This document shows positions 8,785 to 17,027 of a DNA stretch of 64,000 bases, piece by piece (positions within the stretch are counted from its first letter, which is position 1; each line of letters opens with the position of its first letter). Made by a program: the position numbers and the translations under genes. Source of the stretch: DATAUD01 sp036268455 (GTDB taxonomy: Bacteria; Verrucomicrobiota; Verrucomicrobiia; Limisphaerales; Palsa-1400); NCBI GenBank assembly GCA_036268455.1, contig DATAUD010000022.1:124001-188000 (forward strand), read 5' to 3'. The notes under the pieces were generated by a model. It ran no database searches. It worked only from the letters and a program-made list of their open reading frames with translations, and was not told where the DNA came from.

Positions 8785-10753
8785 GCGTTTCCACCGTCTT
8801 CAGTTCATGGGAGCGCTGAAAATCGGTCTCGAAAAGCTGCTGTTTCAATTGTCCCACCGCAGCCGGGTCCGAATAAGCAACATCGAGTTCCTGCCCGATG
8901 CGCAGGCTCATTTTATTGAGATTCGCCGAACCGACGCACGCCCAACCGTCATAAAGCGCCGCCTTGAGATGAGTCATTCCAGGATACGCATAAACACGAA
9001 CGCCATTGGCGATCAAATCGTTCGCCATGACGATGTTGTTAAGCTGCATGATGCCGCTGTCGTTTTTGGCGGGAAAAATCACGCGGACGTCCACCCCGCG
9101 TTGGCGCGCCCGAATCAACGCCCTTAAAATAAGGTCATCGTCAAAATAAGGATTTTCGATGTAGATATGACTTTTGGCGTTTTCGATGGCCGCAAGTTGC
9201 GCGCGGTAAATTTCCAAGCGAAACGTCGAGGTGTGGAGCAGGCGCAAGTCGATGGCGTTGGTCACGGCATGTCGTCGCGGCGCCACCCTTCCGAAAAACC
9301 ATTCCCACGCGTAGCCAAAATCCCCGAACGGCCCCGCGTGCGCCCACGCCAGCCGGTAATCTTTCTCGATGCGCCCGACAATCGGCCCGGTGAGGCCAAT
9401 CATCATGTCGTGCCATTCGTAGCGATATTGCCGCCCGACGTTCATCCCGCCGACATATGCCTGGCGGTCGTCAATAATCATGCATTTGCGATGGTCCACC
9501 GTCAGCCAGGGATTCGCTGACGCGCGCACCTGCACTTTCGATCCGTCCTTGAGGTAACTCTTGATGTCGTACGGCGGCTGGAAATTCGGCGGCAACGGCG
9601 ACTCGCGCTGGGCTTGCGCGGCGAACATCGATCCCAGGTCATCCATGAGCACTTTGACTTTGACGTTTGCGGAACGCTTTTTCAGAAGGTCCGCCATTTT
9701 CACCGCGTAATCATCCGTGTCAAAAATAAATGTTTGGACATCGACAGTGCGCGTCGCGCCTTCCACCGATTCGATGAACGCCGGGAAAAATTTTTCTCCG
9801 TCAATAAGCAGATCGACGCGCCCTTTGTAACGCCGCGAGCGGACGATGTGATCGAGTTGCTTCTCCCAAGCTCTCAAGTCCATTCCCGGCCCGGTGTTCA
9901 ACGGCGGCGGCGGAGTGGAAGAGATTTCCGAACCGGAAACAATCATCGCCGCGCCGGAATTGCCGAGATGCCAGAAGCCGCGGCAAATCATTGTGATTGG
10001 GTTCTTGATCGCAGTCACAATCAGGCTGCGGACGATGAGGGAGTTCAGCGCGCGCATCGCAAACCGAAGCGGCACTTCCTCCGTCTCCGGATCACCGGGC
10101 GCATCGACAAATACGATCATCCGGCCGCGGAGATCGACGAGCACGAAGGCGGGATCCTCACCGGTGACAAACAGGAATTGCGTCTGCCGCTGATCGATGG
10201 ATGTAAGGCCTTGCTCAAGCAATTGGATGGCTTCGCGGGCAAAATCCGTGTCGTTATAAGTATGATCTACAGTAATGTCCGCCGGCTTGTCTTCGAGTTT
10301 GGCCATGCGGAATCGGTCTGCTTTGTCGCGGAAAATGACGATCTCGCGGTTTTGCACCAGGAGAAGAACTCCATGCCCTGGCTCGCGCGGCAGCAATCCC
10401 GTGAAAATCTCGTGCATCAACTGGTCCCATTGCAGCGCGCTGCGAATCACAACGCGATTAGTTTTGACGGTTACGGAACGGCGGAACGCGCGCTTTTGCC
10501 TGTCGAATGTCAGGACGGCGATTCGGTGCTGGTAATTTGTCCCTCCGTCCGGCGCCGTCCAACTGGTGTGGGCGAAGGCGTCTTTCCCGTGGAAGGGAAG
10601 GCGCAGTTCCAAATTGGTGCCGTAACGGAAGGCCATGAGGTTCGTGAGGCTGGCCGGTTGAATCTGCTCGATGTAGCGGCTGCGAGGCCCCGGTGCGGCG
10701 CAGCCGGCCAGAATCAGAACCAAACTGAGCGCCGCAAAGATTCTTCCGATCAT
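8738..10753 (-). CDS. Phospholipase D/cardiolipin synthase-family lipoprotein
   Basis: 671 residues. Starts with a lipoprotein signal (LVLILAGC, lipidated Cys18), then ~270 residues of unassigned sequence, then a PLD-type catalytic half with two HKD motifs: His421-Lys423-Asp428 (DHRKCMIIDD) and His595-Lys597-Asp602 (THLKAALYD), each followed by a GGMN/GSAN motif. This is the arrangement of cardiolipin synthases and related phosphodiesterases. The lipobox implies an anchored, non-cytosolic enzyme, unlike classical multi-span Cls. The N-terminal extension contains a segment like TPM-type domains (GHGVLLLVQNREIVI), but I am not sure of that. It faces the DedA gene and is divergent from the GntR operon. 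Confidence 0.85.
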   Translation of the reverse strand: MIGRIFAALSLVLILAGCAAPGPRSRYIEQIQPASLTNLMAFRYGTNLELRLPFHGKDAFAHTSWTAPDGGTNYQHRIAVLTFDRQKRAFRRSVTVKTNRVVIRSALQWDQLMHEIFTGLLPREPGHGVLLLVQNREIVIFRDKADRFRMAKLEDKPADITVDHTYNDTDFAREAIQLLEQGLTSIDQRQTQFLFVTGEDPAFVLVDLRGRMIVFVDAPGDPETEEVPLRFAMRALNSLIVRSLIVTAIKNPITMICRGFWHLGNSGAAMIVSGSEISSTPPPPLNTGPGMDLRAWEKQLDHIVRSRRYKGRVDLLIDGEKFFPAFIESVEGATRTVDVQTFIFDTDDYAVKMADLLKKRSANVKVKVLMDDLGSMFAAQAQRESPLPPNFQPPYDIKSYLKDGSKVQVRASANPWLTVDHRKCMIIDDRQAYVGGMNVGRQYRYEWHDMMIGLTGPIVGRIEKDYRLAWAHAGPFGDFGYAWEWFFGRVAPRRHAVTNAIDLRLLHTSTFRLEIYRAQLAAIENAKSHIYIENPYFDDDLILRALIRARQRGVDVRVIFPAKNDSGIMQLNNIVMANDLIANGVRVYAYPGMTHLKAALYDGWACVGSANLNKMSLRIGQELDVAYSDPAAVGQLKQQLFETDFQRSHELKTVETLSWLDSLVKVFSDQL

Positions 10754-10820
10754 CCGCGGAAACCTTTAACTAATTGAAGGCTAATGTCCAGTGAGGGGAA
10801 AATTCCCGCAATAATCTCTT

Positions 10821-10847
10821 TACTGTATATGGAGATACATTACAGTA
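10821..10847. promoter_or_regulatory. Inverted-repeat operator before the GntR-ABC operon
   Basis: Perfect inverted repeat TACTGTA (10821-10827) and TACAGTA (10841-10847) around a 13-bp AT-rich spacer, in the divergent intergenic region between the PLD-family gene and the GntR gene. It ends only six bases before the GTG start of the regulator. GntR regulators of the YtrA type commonly bind such palindromes and repress their own ABC operon, so this is the probable autoregulatory operator. The -10 and -35 elements cannot be placed with confidence. Confidence 0.65.
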
Positions 10848-10853
10848 GTTTCA

Positions 10854-11255
10854 GTGAACGGGGAAAAGTCAGGCTTTTTCTTGCGCCCGATCTCTCCGGC
10901 GGCAGGGCCGCTTTATCAGCAGATTGTGGCCAATTTTAAACGTGAGATCAGTGAAGGGCGGCTCGCGGAGGGGGCGGCTTTGCCTTCATTTCGGCAGTTG
11001 GCGCGCGATTTGATGGTGAGTGTCCTCACCGTGAAACAGGCTTATGTGGAGTTGGAGCGGGAAGGGATCATTCTGCGCCGACACGGACTAGGCACGTTTG
11101 TCGCTCGCAATGGCAATGACCGCAGCCGCCAATTGAAAACAGAACGCGCCACAGAGTTGTTTCGCATGGCCCTCAGGGAAGCTCGAGAGGCGGGTTTGGC
11201 ACCTAACGAAGTCGCTGATCTCTTTTCCACCATTAACGACAAAGAAAACAGATGA
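10854..11255 (+). CDS. GntR-family repressor, YtrA-like
   Basis: 133 residues from GTG 10854. Residues ~18-85 are a typical GntR winged helix: GPLYQQIVANFKREISEGRL, ALPSFRQLARDLMVSVLTVKQAYVELEREGII, then a wing with GTFV. The short C-terminus (~45 residues) fits the YtrA subgroup, which lacks a large effector domain. YtrA-like regulators sit in front of ABC transporter genes and repress them; here the stop overlaps the ATPase start as ATGA. The inverted repeat at 10821-10847 is the likely target. The signal is unknown; cell-envelope stress is usual for the group. Confidence 0.92.
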   Translation: MNGEKSGFFLRPISPAAGPLYQQIVANFKREISEGRLAEGAALPSFRQLARDLMVSVLTVKQAYVELEREGIILRRHGLGTFVARNGNDRSRQLKTERATELFRMALREAREAGLAPNEVADLFSTINDKENR

Positions 11256-12133
11256 ATGCAAATGCAATTGAGATTCGCGGCCTGAAAAAATCCTTCGGAC
11301 ATTTTCAACTCGGCTCGGTCGATTTGACGGTGCCGCAGGGCTCCATTTACGGTTTCATCGGTCCAAACGGGGCGGGAAAAACTACGACGCTGGATCTTAT
11401 CATGGGAATGGGTGATGCCGACGAAGGGTCGATATCCGTGCTTGGCTTGGACCATCGCCGGGACGAGGTGGCGGTGAAACGGCAGGTGGCGTATGCGAGT
11501 CCCGATACAAATTATACGGCGTGGGGAAAGGTTTGGAAGCTGATTCGGTTTGTGAGTGGGTTTTATCCGTCCTGGGATGAGGCATATTGCCAGCGGCTGC
11601 TGGAAAAGTTTCAAGTCCGGGTGGAGGACAAAATTGCCACGCTTTCTTTCGGAACGCGGGTGAAGCTGGGTTTATTACTCGCGCTTTCGTGGCATCCGAA
11701 GGTCATTCTTCTGGACGAACCGACGGCGGGCCTGGATGCAGTGGCAAAGACGGAGATTTTTTCCGAATTGCTGGCGGCGGTGCAAGACGAAGAACGCACG
11801 GTAATGATTTCTTCGCACGGGTTGACCGATCTGGAGCGTTTCGCGGATAACATCGGTTTGATCAAAAACGGGCAAATGGTCTTGGAAGGCACGACCAGCG
11901 AATTGTTGGATCGATTTCAGTTGGTGGATTTTGTGGCGACGAATGGCGAAGGATTCACCCCGCGCGAGGGTCTCATCATTCAAAAACACGAAAATGACCG
12001 GTGGCAGGCGTTGGTGGACCGACGGAAACTCAGCCTGAAGACGTTGAACGGGCTTGGCGCCCGGCAACTCTCGACCACGCCGGTGACGTTGGAAGATGTT
12101 TTCGTGGCCCTGGCTGGAAAGTCGATTCTATGA
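11252..12133 (+). CDS. ABC transporter ATP-binding protein
   Basis: 293 residues. Walker A GPNGAGKTT with Lys43; signature LSFGT (131-135), a departure from LSGGQ; Walker B VILLDE (151-156); switch His189 in SSHG. The segment where the Q-loop glutamine should be (YASPDTNY) has no Gln. Both departures are tolerated in YtrB-like ATPases. A ~75-residue C-terminal extension follows the ATPase core. It overlaps the regulator upstream and the permease downstream by four bases each (ATGA twice), so the three form a tight operon. It should energise the adjoining permease; the substrate is unknown. Confidence 0.92.
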   Translation: MNANAIEIRGLKKSFGHFQLGSVDLTVPQGSIYGFIGPNGAGKTTTLDLIMGMGDADEGSISVLGLDHRRDEVAVKRQVAYASPDTNYTAWGKVWKLIRFVSGFYPSWDEAYCQRLLEKFQVRVEDKIATLSFGTRVKLGLLLALSWHPKVILLDEPTAGLDAVAKTEIFSELLAAVQDEERTVMISSHGLTDLERFADNIGLIKNGQMVLEGTTSELLDRFQLVDFVATNGEGFTPREGLIIQKHENDRWQALVDRRKLSLKTLNGLGARQLSTTPVTLEDVFVALAGKSIL

Positions 12134-13209
12134 AGCTGATCATTGTGGATTTTTTGCGGCGATGGTGGGGAGGTTATTTGCTTGCGGTGCTGTTTGTGGA
12201 CTCTTTGGAAGCGATAAATTCCAAGTTAGGGCTGCTATTCGCCTGCATTCTCATTCTGCCATGTGCGTTTGAAGGGAGCCGCGGCTCATTTGGAGTTCTG
12301 AGAACATTGCCCGTTTCACGAAGGTCGGTTACTGCAAGCTTTTGGTTCCTCGCCGTGGTTTTGCCAGTGTTATTGATAACAGCAAGCGCCGGTCTCGTCA
12401 GTGTATTTTTCCCCTCTTCGTCAAATCCGGTGAATAATGTCACCCTTATCTTTTTTGGGTCGATTGGTTGTCTTGCGGGTTCAGCAGGATTGCTTCTGGT
12501 GTTTTGGAGAGGTTGGTGGGTAGGAGAATTACTCATCGGCTGGACACCAAAGTGTTCGGGGCGCGGCCAGATTTCTGTTGGAGCGCCCGACCGAGTCAGA
12601 TCGCTCAAGCCGAAAATAGCGCGATTTGGCGGGGTTTATTTCGATCTCGTATGGAGGTGGTTTCTGGCTGGGGCGGTGTATGCGGCAATCATGTCGCATT
12701 GGAATAATGCCGAAGCTGATTTTTCCGGGATGTATTTCTTTGCACTTGTTGGCGCGGGATCCTCCGAGGTTTCATTCGGGGGGTTGCGCTTGTTGCGGAG
12801 CCTTCCTTTGTCGGTGGAACAACTCGCTTTGAACTTATTGCTGATCCCGGTTTTCAGCATCCTGTGCGCCATCGCGGGCATGGCGGCAATTCAGCGCCTT
12901 GGCTTGGGCCATTTGCCAATCCATGATCCTGTCAGTCTCCTGATTACACTGACGGGTATCACTTGTTTAGCCTGCAGTTTCACGGTCCTCTTTTCTGGTC
13001 GTGACGGACACATTCTAGCATACATACTGACCATGGGCGGTGTGGTCGGAATTTCGAGTATTGTAGTTTACACGAAATGGTCTCCTATTTTTTGGGGCCT
13101 TATTGGAATATGTCTGATGGGGATGGCATTTTGCCTGAATCGGCGTTGGTTGCGGTGCAGTGCTTCGTATCGAGCGCCCAAGGAGAGTTTGGCGCGGCGG
13201 CGAGGGTAG
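12130..13209 (+). CDS. ABC transporter permease subunit
   Basis: 359 residues from ATG 12130, whose ATGA overlap with the ATPase fixes the start. A run of about ten hydrophobic segments is spread through the protein, with short charged loops such as FEGSRGSFGVLRTLPVSRRS near residue 50 and SFGGLRLLRSLPLS near residue 225. These two internally similar RxLPxS segments suggest two related halves. No recognised substrate-binding domain. It is the membrane partner of the ATPase, probably exporting or extracting a hydrophobic compound or acting in envelope stress. Divergent enough that family assignment rests mainly on context and hydrophobicity. Confidence 0.75.
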   Translation: MKLIIVDFLRRWWGGYLLAVLFVDSLEAINSKLGLLFACILILPCAFEGSRGSFGVLRTLPVSRRSVTASFWFLAVVLPVLLITASAGLVSVFFPSSSNPVNNVTLIFFGSIGCLAGSAGLLLVFWRGWWVGELLIGWTPKCSGRGQISVGAPDRVRSLKPKIARFGGVYFDLVWRWFLAGAVYAAIMSHWNNAEADFSGMYFFALVGAGSSEVSFGGLRLLRSLPLSVEQLALNLLLIPVFSILCAIAGMAAIQRLGLGHLPIHDPVSLLITLTGITCLACSFTVLFSGRDGHILAYILTMGGVVGISSIVVYTKWSPIFWGLIGICLMGMAFCLNRRWLRCSASYRAPKESLARRRG

Positions 13210-13298
13210 AGCGGAACCACAAAGTAAGAAGAAATTCTTAACCCCGCATCGTGCAGATGGCAGGTATCTAACGATTCAGTTAGAAATCGCTTGGGCAA

Positions 13299-13715
13299 TC
13301 AACTTGCAAAAGGAGCCAGCAAGGCAATGGTTTCGCCGGACGATTTGCGAAAGAAACGGAAATGTCCGTCCGTGGTGCAAACGGCAGTTTCGGGATTCAA
13401 TTCAGCCATCCGCACAACGCAGGCGTCGGCAAAATCCATAGGAGCATCTTTGTATCGTTCCATCAGGGCACGGATGGCGGGTATGTCGCCAGCCAGGGAG
13501 GCGAGGACAAGGTCATTTTGCTCAACAAGCTTTAATACGCTTGCCGCCGGCACACCATCTTTCGCCACAAGATGACAAACCTCAGCCAACACTGCTTCGC
13601 AAACGAGAGCTCCAATAGGCAGATCGTCAATTAACCGTGTGGCCCATTCATGGTGCGAGTCCCGTTTGGAAAACCAGGCGACGAGCGGCCCGCTATCCAT
13701 GATGGTTTGACTCAT
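13299..13715 (-). CDS. PIN-domain toxin
   Basis: 138 residues. PIN features: first Asp in TIMDSGPLVAWF, Glu in EAVLAEVCHLV, Asp in PMDFADACVVRMAEL and the last acidic residue in CTTDGHFRFFR. Predicted Mg2+-dependent RNase. Its ATG overlaps the stop of the gene upstream on the same strand by four bases, the classical antitoxin-toxin arrangement. This is the second PIN module in the window and belongs to a different PIN subgroup from the one at 6407. Confidence 0.85.
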   Translation of the reverse strand: MSQTIMDSGPLVAWFSKRDSHHEWATRLIDDLPIGALVCEAVLAEVCHLVAKDGVPAASVLKLVEQNDLVLASLAGDIPAIRALMERYKDAPMDFADACVVRMAELNPETAVCTTDGHFRFFRKSSGETIALLAPFAS

Positions 13716-13948
13716 TTCCCGAAATCATCCATGTGTCGTGGGTTAGTGGAAAGGTCCGTGAAGTCGCCACGGCCCATGACCCCCAACTCGCGCATCGCTT
13801 TGCCGAGCGATTTGGCTGGCGCCTCGGTTCTAGGAGCGTACGGCGACAGAATTGTCAACAAGGCGCGCGCTTTGGCCGGCAGTGTTTCCGCTCCGGCAGG
13901 ATGCACTCGCCCGTTTTCCAATTCCACTTCCACCGTCTTGTAGCTCAT
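13712..13948 (-). CDS. Putative antitoxin for the PIN toxin at 13299-13715
   Basis: 78 residues starting MSYKTVEVELENGRV; the opening beta-rich pattern (VEVELENGRVHP then LPAKARALLTIL) resembles small AbrB/AF2212-like antitoxins, in which the C-terminal tail occupies the toxin active site. Position and the four-base overlap with the PIN gene support this. In-frame ATGs at 13957 and 13984 would extend it; the one at 13957 has an AAAGGG four bases ahead and is a real alternative start. Confidence 0.7.
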   Translation of the reverse strand: MSYKTVEVELENGRVHPAGAETLPAKARALLTILSPYAPRTEAPAKSLGKAMRELGVMGRGDFTDLSTNPRHMDDFGK

Positions 13949-13984
13949 AGCCCACATACTGCCCTTTAAATTCATCAGAATCAA

Positions 13985-14338
13985 GTGCGGATGCCGCGGA
14001 TCAGAGAAAGAGTTTCACGCCGAGGATCTAAAAGCGGAGGAGGCGGATTCGTTTACGGCCTTCTGTGAAATAGGGAGGCGCACTCCGAAGTATTAGTGCT
14101 TTCGCTGATTCGAAATTGATCGGTTGCGCTGATGCGAGAAACCGGGAGTTTTGTGAGAGATTTTGATGGCTGACTGTCTGATCCCAGTGAACATTCCATC
14201 AACCCAACCAGACGCGAACAACGGGAGTATTTGTGATTGGACAGAAACCAATATTGGCGACGGAAACGATTGGGACAGTCAAACGCGACATGGCTTTGCC
14301 GGCCGGGACGATACGGAACAGGGCTTTTCCTGAATTGA
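13985..14338. other. Intergenic stretch without a recognised gene
   Basis: About 350 bp between the start of the antitoxin operon and the end of the alpha/beta hydrolase gene. Short open frames here have no recognisable family and poor starts. No terminator-type hairpin with a T-run, tRNA or repeat was recognised. It must hold the promoter of the antitoxin-toxin pair (right side of 13948) but I could not assign boxes. Confidence 0.5.
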
Positions 14339-15220
14339 TCAAGGCACGATCTGCTTTTGCTCAAAGACGCCGTGCGTTCCCAATTCTGCCCGGAACGGGC
14401 CGCTGGCCAACCAGCTTTTAGCGCCGGAATCGCCTTTCAAATAAGCGTCCCAAAAGGCGGTCGTGCTTTGCAGAATCAGGCCGTGGAACAGATCGTCCGT
14501 GGGCAGTTTGTGGTCGAGGACACGCTGGCCGGTGAAAACCATGTGGTCGCCCCCTTCGAATGTGATCAAGTATTGGTCGGCTTTTTCCATTTGATCGAAG
14601 GGAATTCGACGATATTCCGGCGGTGTCGGCGCAGTCATTCCGCTGTCGCGCGTGCCGGTGAGGTGGAGACACGGAACTTTGATTCTGGCGAATGCGTCGG
14701 TCGCCTGGGCTTTTACTTCCGGCGGAATTGGCGTGCTCATCGCGACGATGGCTTTGACGCGTTTGTCGTGCTCCGCGCATTGCAATGTGGTCATGGCGCC
14801 GAACGAATGGCCGCCCACTCCTATGGCGCCGGAGTCGATTTTTCCGCGCAACGGGGCGATATCGTCGCCGGAGCGAATGATTTGGTCGATTGCGAATGTG
14901 ACGTCTTGGGTTCGGTTGATGCTGTTTTCGGGATTGAACAGGATTTTCTTGAGGGATTGCCGAGAAGCGGCGGCATCGATCTGCCAAATCGCGGAGTCGC
15001 TACCCAAATGCTGAGGGTGGGCGACAATATAGCCGTGACTTGCCCATCCGCGACCGACGTATTCGTAGGTGTCGCGTGAACCACCCAAGCCGTGGGAAAA
15101 GATGATAATCGGAAAAGGCCCGGCGCCATTTTGGGGATGATAAATTTTGACGGGCACTGTGCGGTTGCGCGCCGGGTCGGTCCACTGGGTTAAAATGACA
15201 GCAACGTCGTGTTTTGCCAT
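14339..15220 (-). CDS. Alpha/beta hydrolase (dienelactone hydrolase/PAF-AH-like)
   Basis: 293 residues from ATG 15220 (MAKHDVAVILTQW). The alpha/beta hydrolase fold is clear: an oxyanion segment IIIFSHGLGGSRDTY near residue 40, the nucleophile elbow GGHSFGAMTT (Ser in G-x-S-x-G), an acidic residue in HLTGTRDSG and a late His in FEGGDHMVF. The pattern fits small-substrate or cutinase/PAF-acetylhydrolase-like esterases. No signal peptide, so probably cytosolic. An upstream in-frame ATG at 15256 adds 12 residues unlike the family. Substrate unknown. Confidence 0.85.
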   Translation of the reverse strand: MAKHDVAVILTQWTDPARNRTVPVKIYHPQNGAGPFPIIIFSHGLGGSRDTYEYVGRGWASHGYIVAHPQHLGSDSAIWQIDAAASRQSLKKILFNPENSINRTQDVTFAIDQIIRSGDDIAPLRGKIDSGAIGVGGHSFGAMTTLQCAEHDKRVKAIVAMSTPIPPEVKAQATDAFARIKVPCLHLTGTRDSGMTAPTPPEYRRIPFDQMEKADQYLITFEGGDHMVFTGQRVLDHKLPTDDLFHGLILQSTTAFWDAYLKGDSGAKSWLASGPFRAELGTHGVFEQKQIVP

Positions 15221-15352
15221 AGAGTCGGAATTAACCACGCATTTCGCGGATGACACGGATTTTTTCTTTGCCGTTGAGAATTTAGTGTTGGGAATTTAGT
15301 TGCCGAAGACGTTTAACCTGTGCAGCAATTTAAAGTCATAGGGCTGGCACAC

Positions 15353-15931
15353 ATGCACGATTCCATTTCAAAATATGCGGCGTTCTTGCGCGGCATCAAC
15401 GTCGGTGGCAATCGCGTGCTCAAGATGACGGACATCAAGAAGGGGTTCGAGTCCCTGGGTTTCCGGGAGGTCATCACCGTTGGAGCCAGCGGGAATATCG
15501 TATTTACAGCTCAGACCGCGGACTCTTCGGATCTGGCAAAGACAATCGACACCGGCCTTCACAAGGCCTTTGGCTTGAATGGTTCGGCGACTGTAAGGAG
15601 TGTCGATCATTTGCGCGAGTTGATCGAATCCGATCCGTTTCGAGGCGTCAAAATTACGGTCGATATCCGGCTGTATGTGACATTTTTGAATACGCCGAGC
15701 CGACGCAGGAACCCAATTAAGCTTCCATATAACGCCTCGAAAGGAATTTTTCAAATTCTGAAGCTGACCAAAACCGAAATTTTCACCGTGGTAGATCTGG
15801 CGGCCGGCGGAGGAACCCTGGACGCGATGGGTTTTATCGAAAAGGAGTTTGGGAAAAATCTCACGACCAGAAATTGGAACACGGTCAAAAAGCTTGCTCT
15901 GACGGCGTTGGATAGAGCAACCGCCTTCTAA
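15353..15931 (+). CDS. DUF1697-family protein with a tRNA-derived C-terminus
   Basis: 192 residues from ATG 15353. The DUF1697 signature opens the protein (YAAFLRGINVGGNRVLKM) and closes it (TTRNWNTVKKL); the function of the family is unknown. The last 25 bp of the gene (15907-15931) match tRNA-Arg at 16964-16988 in 24 of 25 positions, so the final residues (LDRATAF) are encoded by a piece of tRNA D-arm and anticodon arm. This suggests the original 3' end was replaced when a tRNA-targeting element integrated or recombined. A GTG at 15320 is a possible but less likely start. Confidence 0.85.
   Translation: MHDSISKYAAFLRGINVGGNRVLKMTDIKKGFESLGFREVITVGASGNIVFTAQTADSSDLAKTIDTGLHKAFGLNGSATVRSVDHLRELIESDPFRGVKITVDIRLYVTFLNTPSRRRNPIKLPYNASKGIFQILKLTKTEIFTVVDLAAGGGTLDAMGFIEKEFGKNLTTRNWNTVKKLALTALDRATAF
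15907..15931 (+). repeat. tRNA-Arg fragment, left copy of a 25-bp direct repeat
   Basis: 24 of 25 bases equal 16964-16988 inside the tRNA-Arg gene, covering D-loop to anticodon loop; the single difference is C for T at the 16th base. It forms the 3' end of the DUF1697 gene. The two copies are in direct orientation, 1057 bp apart, as expected for att-like sites flanking an integrated or decayed element. Confidence 0.75.
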
Positions 15932-16050
15932 ATTGTCAATACTCTTTTCAGGAATCATCAGCAGTCATCCCGACCGATTTTTATAGGGGTTTCGTGAATG
16001 TCACGTTATCCTGAATTATCACGAATTCGCTCAAAAATGGGCAAACAGTA

Positions 16051-16428
16051 TCAAATGGCAGTATCAGATTTTATTCGGGATGCTTGGTGCCATTTACGCA
16101 ACGTAGAGATAACTCCCCCAAACCAAATCCCGACGAACACTGCGATGTCCCACCAATGCAGGTGATATGGCATGGACGGATAGCGGCCTTGGACTAGTCG
16201 CAGAATTACCAGCGCGAGGATTACAGAAACTGCCGCCGCCTTTCGTGGTGTCCAAGGCGACTGAAAATCTGAGATCATAAGCGCTATACCCAAAAGTGAT
16301 AACCACGGAATCCCCGTCGAAAGCCCGACGGGCACGAGACAGACACCTAATGTGAATCCAGTGAGAGAAAGCGAAACTCCGATCATCAAGTTATTCATCG
16401 TCCCCAGACTATCACGTCCCACATCCAA
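16051..16428 (-). CDS. Small membrane protein of unknown function
   Basis: 125 residues with about four hydrophobic segments (MIGVSLSLTGFTLGVCLVPV; IPWLSLLGIALMI; AAAVSVILALVILRLV; WWDIAVFVGIWFGGV). A second ATG at 16398 (MNNLMIGVSL) may be the true start. I recognise no family. It lies inside the 1-kb segment bounded by the two tRNA-derived repeats, so it may be cargo of an old insertion. Confidence 0.45.
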   Translation of the reverse strand: MDVGRDSLGTMNNLMIGVSLSLTGFTLGVCLVPVGLSTGIPWLSLLGIALMISDFQSPWTPRKAAAVSVILALVILRLVQGRYPSMPYHLHWWDIAVFVGIWFGGVISTLRKWHQASRIKSDTAI

Positions 16429-16643
16429 TAATCAATCCCGCGATTCGATACAGCGCTTTCTAGCCGAGGCCCCGCCGATTCAAACAAATCATTTTGCAAG
16501 TCCGTGTCTGGGCGCTGCTCTAACCTGGGTATTACCGGCTTCCGATCTCTGATATTCGTTTCACCGAAGTTTCACCAAGCCTCTTGCGACATCGTTTTCT
16601 CTATTCCTGATTGGACAGTTATTAGCGTATTAAACAAGGTTAA

Positions 16644-16686
16644 GGGCGGCGAGGGGCCGGGCTAAAGCCCGGCTCCCCCGCCGCCC
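16644..16686 (-). terminator. Strong GC-rich hairpin, possible terminator or REP-like element
   Basis: Near-perfect inverted repeat, arms of about 20 bases (GGGCGGCGAGGGGCCGGGCT and its complement with one bulge) around AA. It lies 13 bp beyond the stop of the small gene at 16700-16930 on the minus strand. A weak T-rich stretch follows on that strand. It may terminate that gene, or be a dispersed REP-like sequence. Confidence 0.5.
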
Positions 16687-16699
16687 CTTCACCCGTCGT

Positions 16700-16930
16700 T
16701 CACGCCACCATTTCCGCCTCTTTGATGAGGAAACGCTTGTCCCGTTCTTCCCACCGCATCACTTTCAACGTGACTCGCTGGAATTCCGGCAACTTTGGAA
16801 ACGCAATGATGTTCTCGCCATCGAGCTTAACCTTGCCGTCTTTGGGGTCGTGGAACCCTACCCACACCGCCAATCCAGATTGCAACGCCAGCCTAATCAA
16901 GGTTGAAAAATCTTGTTCTGACGGTTCCAC
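16700..16930 (-). CDS. Hypothetical small protein
   Basis: 76 residues from GTG 16930. Soluble, mixed charge (DPKDGKVKLDGENIIAFPKLPEF; VMRWEERDKRF). No family recognised. It starts 20 bp from the 5' end of the tRNA-Arg gene on the opposite strand and is followed by a strong hairpin. It lies within the segment bounded by tRNA-like repeats. Confidence 0.45.
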   Translation of the reverse strand: MEPSEQDFSTLIRLALQSGLAVWVGFHDPKDGKVKLDGENIIAFPKLPEFQRVTLKVMRWEERDKRFLIKEAEMVA

Positions 16931-16949
16931 TGGGCAAAATGAGACAGTT

Positions 16950-17026
<77 letters not shown>

Positions 17027-17027
17027 C

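Noticed and set aside
9614..10777. 387-codon plus-strand frame opposite the PLD-family gene
   Set aside because: No motif is present and the opposite strand has a lipobox and two HKD motifs; a third-position GC shadow.
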